Positions 1-9,775 of a stretch of 64,000 nt of DNA are shown here, in pieces. The DNA lies in NCBI RefSeq assembly GCF_016629525.1, contig NZ_AP024269.1, positions 3,348,001 through 3,412,000 on the forward strand, given 5' to 3'. The notes under the pieces were generated by a model, which had not been told where the DNA came from, did not search any database, and saw only the letters and a program-made list of their open reading frames with translations. How positions within the stretch are numbered: position 1 is the first letter of the stretch; each line of letters starts with the position of its first letter. Made by a program: the position numbers and the translations under genes. Source of the stretch: Kaistia sp. 32K (GTDB lineage Bacteria; Pseudomonadota; Alphaproteobacteria; Rhizobiales; Kaistiaceae).

Positions 1-62
1 CCGTTTAATGTTCGCTATTGTTCGAAACCCTTGGCCGCCGAAGCATCTGAAGGGAACCTGCC

Positions 63-941
63 ATGCCAGCCGACCTGATGCCGGAGCCGGAGCTCGACCC
101 GGAGGACGCCGCCCGCGCCGAGTGGGTCGGCCGCGACTTCGCCCGCATGCCCGCCGGCGCCCGCCAATCGCTGATCCTCGACGTCATCGCCGGCAACGGC
201 TTCCTGTCCGTATCGAAGTTCGCCAGCGATCTCGGCATCTCCGAGATGACGGTCCGGCGCGATCTCGTCGTGCTGTCGGAACGCGGCCTTCTGGCCAGAA
301 CCCATGGCGGCGCTGTGTCGTCGACGGTCAATCCGCGCGAAATCTTCGATGTCGACGAGCCGGCCTTCAAGAGCCGGCGCCACCGCAACGCCCGCGAGAA
401 ATCGGCGATCGCCATGGCCGCCGCCGCGCTGATCGGCCCCGGCGAGACGATCGGCATCGATGTCGGCACCTCGACCCTGACGCTGGCGGAAGCCGTGGTC
501 GAACGCGCGGATCTGCGCGTCTTCACCAACAGCCTGCGCGCCGCGATGACGCTGTCGGCCTCGAAGAGCCCGGTCTATGTGCTCGGGGGCGAAGTGCGCA
601 ATCCCGAACAATCGGTCGTCGGCTCGCGCGCCGTCGGCGAATTGCAGAACTACAACATCGACCGGGTGTTCATCGGTGTCTCCGGCCTGATCGAGGCTGG
701 CTTCTTCGACTATTCGGTCGAGGACACCGAGGTGAAGCGCGCCTTCATCGCGCGGGCCGACCGGGTGGTCATCCTGTGCGACTCCTCGAAATTCGATCAC
801 CGTTCGCTGGCGCGCGTCTGCGAGCTCTCCGGCGCCGACATCCTCGTCACCGACGCGCCGCCGCCGCCCCATCTCGCCCGCGCGCTCGCCGCGGCCGAGA
901 TCGAAGTCGTGGTGGCCGGCCACGACCGCCAGCTCGAATAG
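63..941 (+). CDS. DeoR/GlpR-family transcriptional regulator
   Basis: Predicted sugar-responsive repressor of 292 residues. Residues about 46-82 form the DeoR winged helix (FLSVSKFASDLGISEMTVRR followed by LLARTHGGAV), and the C-terminal part is the DeoRC phosphosugar-sensing fold (IGIDVGTSTLTLAEAV near residue 140). It is about 35 residues longer than most family members because of an acidic N-terminal extension. The start is supported by GAAGGGAA upstream. A FGGY kinase begins 57 bases downstream on the same strand, so it probably controls that sugar pathway, whose remaining genes would lie left of the window. The inducer cannot be deduced. Confidence 0.9.
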   Translation: MPADLMPEPELDPEDAARAEWVGRDFARMPAGARQSLILDVIAGNGFLSVSKFASDLGISEMTVRRDLVVLSERGLLARTHGGAVSSTVNPREIFDVDEPAFKSRRHRNAREKSAIAMAAAALIGPGETIGIDVGTSTLTLAEAVVERADLRVFTNSLRAAMTLSASKSPVYVLGGEVRNPEQSVVGSRAVGELQNYNIDRVFIGVSGLIEAGFFDYSVEDTEVKRAFIARADRVVILCDSSKFDHRSLARVCELSGADILVTDAPPPPHLARALAAAEIEVVVAGHDRQLE

Positions 942-998
942 GAACTGGCCGGTCGCCTGAACTCCGAAGAACGCCCTGCAACAGACTGGATCCTCTCG

Positions 999-2498
999 AT
1001 GCCCGCCCGGAAGACGACTGTTATCGGCCTCGATATCGGCACGACCTCGACCATCGCCATCGCCGTGCGCGTGCCGGACGACATCCTGCACATGGCATCG
1101 CGGCCGGTGGCGCTCTCGTCGCCGCGTCCCGGCTGGGCCGAGGAAGATCCGGCGGAATGGTGGGCAAACAGCTGTGCCGTGCTGCGCGAGACGATCGCCG
1201 CCCTGCCGGACGGGCCGGAATCGCTCGCCGGCATCTGCGTCACCGGCATGCTGCCGACCGTCGTCCTGCTCGACGCCGAGGGCGGCGTGCTCCGCCCCAG
1301 CATCCAGCAGAGCGACGGGCGCTGCGGCGCCGAGGTCGAGGGGCTGAAGCGCGAGGTCGACGAGGCGGCGTTCCTGAAGCGCACCGGCAACGGCGTCAAC
1401 CAGCAGCTCGTCGCCGCCAAGCTGCGCTGGATCGCCAAGCACGAGCCGGACGTCTTCCGCCGCATCGCCACCGTGTTCGGCTCCTACGACTATGTGAACT
1501 GGCGCCTGACCGGCCGCCGCGCCGTCGAGCAGAACTGGGCGCTGGAGGCGGGCTTCACCGACGTCGCCACCGACCGCATCGCCGACGATCTGGTGGCGCT
1601 GGCCGGCATCCCGCGCAGCGCCGTGCCGGATCGCACCGTGACGCATGAGGAAATGGGCCGCGTCTCGGCCGAGGCCGCCGCCGCCACCGGCCTGCCCGAG
1701 GGCCTGCCGGTCTTCGGCGGCGCCGCCGACCACATCGCCTCGGCGCTCGCCGCCGGCATCGCCTCGCCGGGCGACATCCTGTTGAAATTCGGCGGCGCCG
1801 GCGACATCGTCGTGGCGGCCGACAAGGCGAAGCCGGATGCGCGGCTTTATCTCGACTATCACCTCGTCCCCGGCCTCTACGCGCCGAACGGCTGCATGGC
1901 GGCCTCGGGCTCGGCGCTCAACTGGCTGGCCGGGCTGATCGGCGCGACGGACGGCGAGGAACGCCCGCATGTCGCGCTCGACAAGCTGGCGGGCGCGGTC
2001 GAGGCCGGCAGCGACGGCGTGCTCTGCCTGCCCTATTTCCTCGGAGAGAAGACGCCGATCCACGATCCGCTGGCGCGCGGCACCTTCCTCGGCCTCAGCC
2101 TCGGCCATGGCAGGGGCCATATCTGGCGCGCCCTGCTCGAGGGCATCGCCTACGGCTTCCGCCACCATGTCGACGTGCTCGCCGACATGGGCCATGCGCC
2201 GAGCCGCTTCTTCGCCTCCGACGGCGGCACCAAGAGCCGGGTCTGGATGCAGATCATGGCGGATGTCGTCGGCGCGCCGGTGCAGCTGCTCGACAATCCC
2301 TATGGCTCCTCGGTCGGCGCCGCCTGGGTCGCGGCGATGGGCACGGGCCTCGCCTCCGACTGGAACGGGATTTCGAGCCTCGCGACGCGCGGGGCGCTGG
2401 TGCAGCCGAACCCGGCGAACCGCACCGTCTACGACAATGGCTATGCGCGCTACCGCGCCTCCTACGAAGCGCTGAAGCCCGTCTTCGCCATGCCGTAA
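999..2498 (+). CDS. FGGY-family carbohydrate kinase (xylulokinase-like)
   Basis: Cytosolic sugar kinase of 499 residues, normal for FGGY enzymes, predicted to phosphorylate a pentulose or related polyol with ATP. The N-terminal phosphate motif GLDIGTTSTIAIAV, the central FGGAGDIVVAA segment and the C-terminal ADP-binding region DGGTKSRVWMQIMADV with YGSSVGAAWVAAMG are all present. It lies just after a DeoR regulator, the usual pairing for a sugar operon. Overall character resembles xylulokinases, but substrate specificity in this family cannot be read from motifs and no isomerase or dehydrogenase is visible beside it. Confidence 0.88.
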   Translation: MPARKTTVIGLDIGTTSTIAIAVRVPDDILHMASRPVALSSPRPGWAEEDPAEWWANSCAVLRETIAALPDGPESLAGICVTGMLPTVVLLDAEGGVLRPSIQQSDGRCGAEVEGLKREVDEAAFLKRTGNGVNQQLVAAKLRWIAKHEPDVFRRIATVFGSYDYVNWRLTGRRAVEQNWALEAGFTDVATDRIADDLVALAGIPRSAVPDRTVTHEEMGRVSAEAAAATGLPEGLPVFGGAADHIASALAAGIASPGDILLKFGGAGDIVVAADKAKPDARLYLDYHLVPGLYAPNGCMAASGSALNWLAGLIGATDGEERPHVALDKLAGAVEAGSDGVLCLPYFLGEKTPIHDPLARGTFLGLSLGHGRGHIWRALLEGIAYGFRHHVDVLADMGHAPSRFFASDGGTKSRVWMQIMADVVGAPVQLLDNPYGSSVGAAWVAAMGTGLASDWNGISSLATRGALVQPNPANRTVYDNGYARYRASYEALKPVFAMP

Positions 2499-2507
2499 GG
2501 GCGCACG

Positions 2508-2540
2508 AAAAGCCCCCGCGAAGCCTGGCTTGCGGGGGCG
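2508..2540 (-). terminator. Rho-independent terminator of the small gene at 2581-2805
   Basis: GCCCCCGC (2513-2520) pairs with GCGGGGGC (2533-2540), with extra pairing inside the loop. On the minus strand the stem is followed by TTTT, so it ends leftward transcription. Confidence 0.7.
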
Positions 2541-2580
2541 AGATGGAGCGCGGAATGCGCCCGGGAGAGCTCAAGAAGAG

Positions 2581-2805
2581 CTAATGCGGCTTCTTCGCCT
2601 TGGCCTTCGCCAGCTGCGACGGCGACAATTGCGACGGCCGCACCTCGGCGCCGGTAATGCCGGAGCCGGGCTGCACCATGCCCGGCGGATCGCTCGTCGG
2701 GAACGATTCCTTCAATTCCTTGTCGAGGCGAGTATTCTGCTCCTTGCGTGCATGACGCGCGGCATGACCGGGCACCAGCGACTTCAGCAGTTCCTTGACG
2801 GCCAT
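2581..2805 (-). CDS. Small basic hypothetical protein (74 aa)
   Basis: Uncharacterised 74-residue protein beginning MAVKELLKSLVPGHAARHAR. It has a central LKESFPTSDPPG motif seen in small rhizobial hypothetical proteins and a lysine/alanine-rich tail ending in KAKAKKPH. There is no signal peptide or membrane segment. An upstream GGAGGACG ribosome binding site fixes the ATG at 2803-2805, and a good terminator follows the stop codon, so it is probably a real monocistronic gene. Function unknown. Confidence 0.75.
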   Translation of the reverse strand: MAVKELLKSLVPGHAARHARKEQNTRLDKELKESFPTSDPPGMVQPGSGITGAEVRPSQLSPSQLAKAKAKKPH

Positions 2806-2931
2806 CGAACGTCCTCCTTGCCACATGCAGCGTTCGAATAAACAAGGCATGGCGGCTGTTTTCGTTCCGGCGGGGAAGCGGAATTCGCGAGAGACCGGCC
2901 CGCGCGCGCGTTCATCGACGAGGAGGAGGCG

Positions 2932-3387
2932 GTGATGGAAGGAAATCTCGGCCGCATGCCGGTGCTCAGGAACTGGCGCTGGGAAATACTCGGGCTGCTG
3001 CGCATCGTGACCGCGCTGGTCTATCTCCAGTACGGCACCGCCAAGCTGCTGGGCTTCCCCTATTCGGAGATGCTCTCCAACCTGCCGGCCTTCTCGATCT
3101 TCTGGATCGCCGGCTGGTTCGAGCTGATCGGGGCGCCGCTGCTCTTGATCGGCCTCTTCACCGGCCCGGTCGCGTTCCTGCTCTCGGGCGAGATGGCGAT
3201 CGCCTATTTCGTCATCCACCTGCCGTCGAATTTCTTCCCACTTCTGAGCGGCGGCAATGAAGCGATCCTGTTCTGCTTCGTCTTCCTCTATTTCGCCGCC
3301 GCCGGCCCCGGCCGCTGGAGCGTCGACAACTGGCTGGCAAGACGGCGCCGGGAACGCGCGCGGGCGGTGGGAAGCGGCGCCCCCTGA
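2932..3387 (+). CDS. DoxX-family inner-membrane protein
   Basis: Four predicted membrane helices in 151 residues, with the DoxX pattern: an N-terminal helix ending LVYLQYGTAKLLGF, a loop, then IFWIAGWFELIGAPLLLIGLFTGPVAFLLSGEMAIAYF and a final helix before an arginine-rich tail. DoxX proteins are small membrane proteins linked to redox or thiosulfate metabolism, but most have no assigned role. The start is GTG at 2932 or the next codon ATG at 2935; AGGAGGAGG lies immediately upstream. The gene stands alone and is followed by repeats. Confidence 0.85.
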   Translation: MMEGNLGRMPVLRNWRWEILGLLRIVTALVYLQYGTAKLLGFPYSEMLSNLPAFSIFWIAGWFELIGAPLLLIGLFTGPVAFLLSGEMAIAYFVIHLPSNFFPLLSGGNEAILFCFVFLYFAAAGPGRWSVDNWLARRRRERARAVGSGAP

Positions 3388-4206
3388 AGAAGCCGGCCTG
3401 GCGCTCCCGCCGCCCCGCGCTCGCCGTCATCCCGGCCTCCGAGCCGGGATCCATTCAGCCGAAGCATCGGGAGGTTCAGCCGCCCGAGGCCGAGGCTGCA
3501 TGGATCCCCGCCTTCGCGGGGATGACGGGGAGATTGCGGCAGGCGCCGCATGGTCTTTCCGGAACATCGACAGCGCGAGATCCGCGCCCCCTCACCTCTC
3601 CCTGAGGGAGAGGTCGACGGCCGCAGGCCGGCGGGTGAGGGTTTACGGCCTTGCCGGTCAGGTTCCGGCGCCGCGATGCCATTTTCTGAGGGTTCCCTAA
3701 CCCCTCACCCAGCGCTTCGCGCCGACCTCTCCCTCAGGGAGAGGTGAAGGCAAGCCTGGCGCTCCCGCCGCCCCACGCTCGCCGTCATCCCGGCCTCCGA
3801 GCCGGGATCCATTCAGCCGAAGCATCGGGAGGTTCAGCCGCCCGACGCCGCGGCTGCATGGATCCCCGCCTTCGCGGGGATGACGGGGAGATTGCGGCTG
3901 CCGCTGCAGGGTCTTTCCGGAACATCGGCAGCGCGAGATCCGCGCCCCTCACCTCTCCCCGAGAAAGCCAGCCCCTTCACCTCTCCCTGAGGGAGAGGTC
4001 GACGGCCGTCGGCCGGCGGGTGAGGGTTTACGGCCTTGCCGGTCAGGTTCCGGCGCCGCGATGCCATTTTCTGAGGGTTCCCTACCCCCTCACCCGGAGC
4101 TTCGCTCCGACCTCTCCCCATGGGAGAGGTGAAGAGGCAGCGCAGAGGACGGATCCACCGAGGGGATGGCGGCGGCGTCCCCTGCGGGAGTCCGCCGCCG
4201 ATCGCC
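3388..4206. other. Gene-free stretch filled by repeats
   Basis: About 820 bases without a credible gene. It is made almost entirely of two near-identical units, each carrying one repeat of the CGTCATCCC type and one of the CTCACCTCTCCC type. The open frames here are by-products of the palindromes. Confidence 0.8.
3396..4135. repeat. Tandem duplication of a roughly 360-bp repeat-bearing unit
   Basis: Unit 1 starts at 3396 and unit 2 at 3754, both with GCCTGGCGCTCCCGCCGCCC. They then match nearly base for base through both embedded palindromic repeats (B-type 3425-3527 and 3783-3885; A-type 3591-3746 and 3976-4132). Unit 2 differs mainly by about 30 extra bases near 3945-3975 that look like a truncated additional left arm of the A-type repeat. 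Confidence 0.85.
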
Positions 4207-4404
4207 TCAGATCCGGACACTCGGATAGCCGGCGTCGTCGAGGGCGGCGACGATCGCGGCCGCGTCGACGGAGCTCTCGACCTGGACCGTCCGGGCGGTG
4301 AGATCGGTGCCGACCTCGGCGGCGGGGTCGAGGCCCTTCACGGTCTTGGTGACCGTCGCGACGCAGTGGCCGCAGGACATGTCCTTCACTTTCAACGTCA
4401 GCAT
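4207..4404 (-). CDS. copZ: Heavy-metal-associated domain copper chaperone (CopZ-like)
   Basis: A 65-residue single HMA domain with the metal-binding motif MSCGHC at residues 9-14 and the usual beta-alpha-beta-beta-alpha-beta length. Such proteins carry Cu(I) in the cytosol to CopA-type ATPases. GAAGGAGC precedes the ATG. It is transcribed divergently from copA across a 173-bp region with a MerR-type operator facing each way, so it very likely belongs to the same CueR-controlled copper response. Substrate assignment to copper rests on context. Confidence 0.88.
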   Translation of the reverse strand: MLTLKVKDMSCGHCVATVTKTVKGLDPAAEVGTDLTARTVQVESSVDAAAIVAALDDAGYPSVRI

Positions 4405-4466
4405 TCATCAAGCTCCTTCAGCGTCTTGGCACTCCGGAGGATCGCGTTCCCCCGGCCGTCGAGTGC

Positions 4467-4497
4467 AATATGGAGTTTCCCACCATGGGAAGGTCAA
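4467..4497 (-). promoter_or_regulatory. MerR/CueR-type operator-promoter of copZ
   Basis: On the minus strand TTGACC (4492-4497) and CATATT (4467-4472) are separated by 19 bp, the long spacer typical of MerR-family promoters. The spacer holds the dyad ACCTTCC-N7-GGAAACT, which matches the CueR consensus ACCTTCC-N7-GGAAGGT in the left half and partly in the right half. Confidence 0.7.
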
Positions 4498-4513
4498 GGC
4501 CCCGAATACGCCC

Positions 4514-4544
4514 TTGACCTTCCAATAATGGGAAGGTCTAGCTA
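4514..4544 (+). promoter_or_regulatory. CueR-type operator-promoter of copA
   Basis: TTGACC (4514-4519) and TAGCTA (4539-4544) are 19 bp apart, and the spacer carries a perfect ACCTTCC-N7-GGAAGGT dyad (4517-4537). This is the canonical CueR arrangement, in which the activator untwists an over-long spacer when Cu(I) binds. CueR itself is encoded at 6876-7316. Confidence 0.85.
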
Positions 4545-4577
4545 TATCGTCATCACGCCACCCGAAGGGCTTTTTCG

Positions 4578-6857
<2,280 letters not shown>

Positions 6858-6875
6858 AGAAGGAAAATCAAGAAC

Positions 6876-7316
6876 ATGAATATCGGAGAAGCCTCCGCCG
6901 CATCCGGCGTTTCCACCAAGATGATCCGCTATTACGAGCAGATCGGCCTGATCCGCGCGGCGGCGCGGACGGAATCCGGCTACCGGGTCTATTCGCCGAG
7001 CGACGTCGAGACGCTGCGCTTCATCCGCCGCGCCCGCGACCTCGGCTTCTCGGTCGAGGAGATGGGAACGCTGCTGGCGCTCTGGCAGGACAAGGGCCGC
7101 GAGAGCGCCGACGTCAAGCGCGTGGCGCTGCAGCATGTCGCCGAGATCGAGAAGCGGATCCACGAGTTGGAAGGGATGGCGCGCACCCTGCGCCATCTCG
7201 CCGGCCATTGCCATGGCGACGATCGGCCGGATTGCCCGATCCTCGACGACCTCGCCGCCGTGACCGAAACGAAGAAGGTGGCTGCGCGGCGCCCGGCGCT
7301 GCGCGGGCGCCCGTGA
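6876..7316 (+). CDS. cueR: Cu(I)-responsive MerR-family activator CueR
   Basis: MerR-family regulator of 146 residues. The N-terminal winged helix reads NIGEASAASGVSTKMIRYYE. The C-terminal metal-binding loop has two cysteines separated by seven residues (CHGDDRPDC, about residues 112-120), the CueR signature for monovalent coinage metals. It is the last gene of the copA operon and should act at the two ACCTTCC dyads upstream of copZ and copA. The tail after the metal loop is longer and more basic than in enterobacterial CueR. Confidence 0.94.
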   Translation: MNIGEASAASGVSTKMIRYYEQIGLIRAAARTESGYRVYSPSDVETLRFIRRARDLGFSVEEMGTLLALWQDKGRESADVKRVALQHVAEIEKRIHELEGMARTLRHLAGHCHGDDRPDCPILDDLAAVTETKKVAARRPALRGRP

Positions 7317-7330
7317 GCGCTCTTTGTTTG

Positions 7331-7382
7331 GTCGCGTTTTCTTAGTGCGAACCGGTATCCACTTCGCTCGAAAACGCTCTAG
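7331..7382 (-). repeat. 52-bp interspersed repeat, copy 1
   Basis: The reverse complement is nearly identical to 8737-8788 (core GAGCGTTTTCGAGCGAAGTG). It supplies the stop codon of the PAP2-like gene at 7379-7381. Elements with this core are common between genes in rhizobia. Confidence 0.8.
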
Positions 7383-7984
7383 CGACAGACGCCCAGCAGA
7401 AGGTTGAGCTGCTGGGCGACACTCTCGATGACGGTCTCGGCGCCGAGCTCGAAGCCGTGCAGCAGGACCACCAGCACCAGCGGCCCGAGCAGCAGCCAAA
7501 TCCAGCGGAGGCGGACGGTGCCGACGAAGAGGTTGGGCCGCGTGATCAGGATCGCCGGCGCGAGCACGCCGATGAGGCTGCCGAGGATCGTCTCCGGCAC
7601 CGTGTGCGCGCCGATCACGACCCGCGTCACCGCGATGGCGATCGCCAGCAGAAACCCGGCCGAAAGCGCCAGAACGCGCCAGGACAGCTTCGGCAGCAGC
7701 CGGGCCACCAGCACGCCGAGCCCGCCATAGACCGCCATCGACGCGCCGGCATGGCCGCTCGGGCTGCGCAGGCCGGACACGGGCAGATAGGTGGCGCAGG
7801 GGATGAAGGCGATCTTGGTCGCCAGCACCATTCCAAGCACCAGGACGACGGAGAAAGCCCACCAGAAGGCGGCGCGGCGCTGGCCCGAGACGAGCAAGCC
7901 CAGCGTCACGAAAACGAGGATCGGCAGGATCACGGCCTGACCGCCGAAGCTCGTGACGAGGAGCGTGAGGGGACGAAGCGTCAT
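7379..7984 (-). CDS. PAP2-superfamily-like membrane phosphatase
   Basis: A 201-residue protein with about six membrane helices. It has the PAP2 motif 2 as SPSGHAGAS and a motif-3-like R-x5-H (TRVVIGAHTVPE), the last acidic residue being Glu instead of Asp. The first motif (K-x6-RP) is not visible, so catalysis is less certain than family membership. PAP2 proteins dephosphorylate undecaprenyl diphosphate, lipid A or phosphatidate. Its stop codon lies inside an interspersed repeat. No operon partner. Confidence 0.75.
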   Translation of the reverse strand: MTLRPLTLLVTSFGGQAVILPILVFVTLGLLVSGQRRAAFWWAFSVVLVLGMVLATKIAFIPCATYLPVSGLRSPSGHAGASMAVYGGLGVLVARLLPKLSWRVLALSAGFLLAIAIAVTRVVIGAHTVPETILGSLIGVLAPAILITRPNLFVGTVRLRWIWLLLGPLVLVVLLHGFELGAETVIESVAQQLNLLLGVCR

Positions 7985-8188
7985 GCAGGGGTCCAGATCG
8001 AGCCGCGAAAGCGCGGCCCCAGCGGGCGCAGCGCTGCGCGGGACCGGGCCGATTCGCCAGTCGCGACGCGCATCGCATCAGCATGAAGGCCGGCAAACCG
8101 CCTGTCCATGCGGCGATGCGACAGCAGTTGCCTCATGGGCGGGATCCGGGCGAAGCTGCGGCCGAAAGCTCAACCGGATCCTCCCGAC

Positions 8189-8740
8189 ATGCAAATCCAG
8201 CGTTTCGCCATCGAAGGCCCCGTCCTGATCCAGCCGAAGGTCCATGGCGACGACCGCGGCTATTTCTTCGAGGCGTTCCGAGCGGATCTTTTCGAGCGGG
8301 AAGTCGATCCGGGCGTTGCCTTCGTGCAGGACAACCAGTCGCTGTCGCGACAGGTCGGAACGGTGCGCGGCCTGCATTTCCAGCTGGAACCGAGGGCGCA
8401 GGCAAAGCTGGTGCGCGTCCTGCGCGGCGCCATCCTCGACGTCGCAGTCGATATCCGCCCGGCCTCCCCCACCTTCGGCCAGCATGTGGCGGCAACGCTC
8501 TCCGCCGACAACCAGGCGCAGCTCTACGTGCCGGCCGGCTTCGCGCATGGGTTCTGCACGCTCGAGGCGGACACCGAGGTGTTCTACAAGACCTCGGATT
8601 TCTATAGCCCGGACCACGATCGCGGCCTTGCCTGGAACGATCCCGCCCTCGGCATCGCCTGGCCGGTCAGCGAGGCGGACGCGACCCTTTCGGACCGCGA
8701 CCGCCGTCATCCGGCGCTGGCCGATCTTGCGATCGGCTAG
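8189..8740 (+). CDS. rfbC: dTDP-4-dehydrorhamnose 3,5-epimerase
   Basis: Cupin-fold epimerase of 183 residues, third step of dTDP-L-rhamnose synthesis. The start MQIQRFAIEGP aligns with the RmlC N-terminus. Family motifs are HGDDRGYFFEAFR, the catalytic histidine in VRGLHFQ, VRVLRGAILDVAVDIR and PAGFAHGF. It is on the opposite strand from, and 2 kb away from, rfbA, rfbD and rfbB, with an SDR/TetR pair in between; normally the four genes are contiguous. The stop codon TAG is contributed by the repeat that begins at 8737. Confidence 0.94.
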   Translation: MQIQRFAIEGPVLIQPKVHGDDRGYFFEAFRADLFEREVDPGVAFVQDNQSLSRQVGTVRGLHFQLEPRAQAKLVRVLRGAILDVAVDIRPASPTFGQHVAATLSADNQAQLYVPAGFAHGFCTLEADTEVFYKTSDFYSPDHDRGLAWNDPALGIAWPVSEADATLSDRDRRHPALADLAIG

Positions 8741-8788
8741 AGCGTTTTCGAGCGAAGTGGATGCCGGTTCGCGTGAAGAAAACGCGAC
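8737..8788 (+). repeat. 52-bp interspersed repeat, copy 2
   Basis: Begins CTAGAGCGTTTTCGAGCGAA and is an inverted partner of 7331-7382. Together they bracket the PAP2-like gene and rfbC. It overlaps the rfbC stop codon. Confidence 0.8.
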
Positions 8789-8801
8789 CGAACAACGAGT
8801 T

Positions 8802-8840
8802 AGGGCTCGTCATCGTTTCCATGAAACGATGACGAGCCCT
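8802..8840. repeat. Long hairpin downstream of the SDR gene
   Basis: GGGCTCGTCATCGTTTC (8803-8819) is perfectly complementary to 8823-8839 with a three-base loop. There is no strong T-run on either strand, so it is more likely part of a repeat element than a classical terminator, though it sits six bases beyond the stop codon of the leftward SDR gene and could protect its mRNA end. Confidence 0.6.
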
Positions 8841-8845
8841 TACGC

Positions 8846-9709
8846 TTATTTCAGGCCCGCCAGCAGCGACAGGTCGGAGCCGTCGAAATCGGTCGAGGCG
8901 CTGACCTCGGCCCATTCCTTCGCTTCGGCCTGCCGCGCCGCCTCGGCCTGCGCGTACATGTGCAGGGCGTCGCTGCCGATCAGCAGGTGCGAGGGAACCT
9001 TGTCGCTGGCGGCGAGATCGACGATGACCTTGGCGATGCGGACGGGATCGCCGACTTCCTTGCCGGCATAGGTCTTGACGAGGCCAAGCATGGCGCCGAC
9101 GCTCGGCTCATAGTCCGGCAGCAGTTCGGGCGCCTTCCCTCCGGCGATCTGGGCCCACTCGGTCCGCATGCCGCCCGGTTCGAGGGCGATCAGCTTGACG
9201 CCGAAGGGCGCTGCTTCCTTCGCCAGCACCTCGGTAAAGCCGCCGACGGCCCATTTCGCCGCCTGATAGGCCGCCAGGCCCGGCGTGGTGATGCGCCCGC
9301 CGACGGACGAGATGTTGATGATGTGGCCCGAGCGCTGCCGGCGCATCGCGGGCAGAGCCGCGCGGGTCAGATTGACGACGCCATAGAAGTTGGTGTCGAT
9401 CTGGGCGCGGAAATCCGCAGCGCTCGTCTGCTCGAACGGAATGACGTGGCCATAGCCGGCATTGTTGACGAGCACGTCGAGGCGGCCGAACGTCTCGATC
9501 GCGAAGTCGACGGCGGCCTGCGCCGCGGCTTCGTCGGTCACGTCGAGCGGAAAGCTGCGGAGATTGCCGCCGTGCTTTTCCTCGAGATCGCGGAGCCGTT
9601 CCGGGCTCCGCGCCGTGGCGACGACGCGGTCGCCGGCCGCAAGGGCTGCTTCCGCGATGGTGCGGCCGAGGCCGTGGGCGCTGCCTGTGATCAACCAGAT
9701 CTTGGACAT
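8846..9709 (-). CDS. Short-chain dehydrogenase/reductase (SDR)
   Basis: NAD(P)-dependent oxidoreductase of 287 residues. It has the cofactor motif TGSAHGLG near residue 8, NNAGYGH, the catalytic serine in NISSVGG and the YQAAK active-site pair. It matches classical SDRs of unknown substrate that are induced together with a TetR regulator. The ATG at 9707-9709 is preferred over an upstream in-frame ATG because the latter lies in the operator palindrome and lacks a binding site, while AGGAAT precedes the chosen start. The TetR gene upstream on the same strand and the operator at 9735-9760 imply repression by that TetR. Confidence 0.9.
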   Translation of the reverse strand: MSKIWLITGSAHGLGRTIAEAALAAGDRVVATARSPERLRDLEEKHGGNLRSFPLDVTDEAAAQAAVDFAIETFGRLDVLVNNAGYGHVIPFEQTSAADFRAQIDTNFYGVVNLTRAALPAMRRQRSGHIINISSVGGRITTPGLAAYQAAKWAVGGFTEVLAKEAAPFGVKLIALEPGGMRTEWAQIAGGKAPELLPDYEPSVGAMLGLVKTYAGKEVGDPVRIAKVIVDLAASDKVPSHLLIGSDALHMYAQAEAARQAEAKEWAEVSASTDFDGSDLSLLAGLK

Positions 9710-9734
9710 GGGACTATTCCTTTCGTTGGGATAT

Positions 9735-9760
9735 TTAATGAGCGAGCACATGCTCATTAA
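9735..9760. promoter_or_regulatory. TetR-type operator upstream of the SDR gene
   Basis: Perfect palindrome TTAATGAGC-N8-GCTCATTAA. The same arms with the same 8-base spacing recur at 10357-10380 in front of the TetR gene, so both are almost certainly binding sites of that repressor. Confidence 0.8.
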
Positions 9761-9775
9761 AGGGACAAAAATCGA

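Noticed and set aside
15..2195. A 726-codon open frame on the minus strand
   Set aside because: Antisense to the DeoR and FGGY kinase genes, which have intact motifs.
3396..4135. CRISPR array
   Set aside because: The repeats are two large units with internal palindromes, not short repeats with unique spacers, and no cas genes are present.
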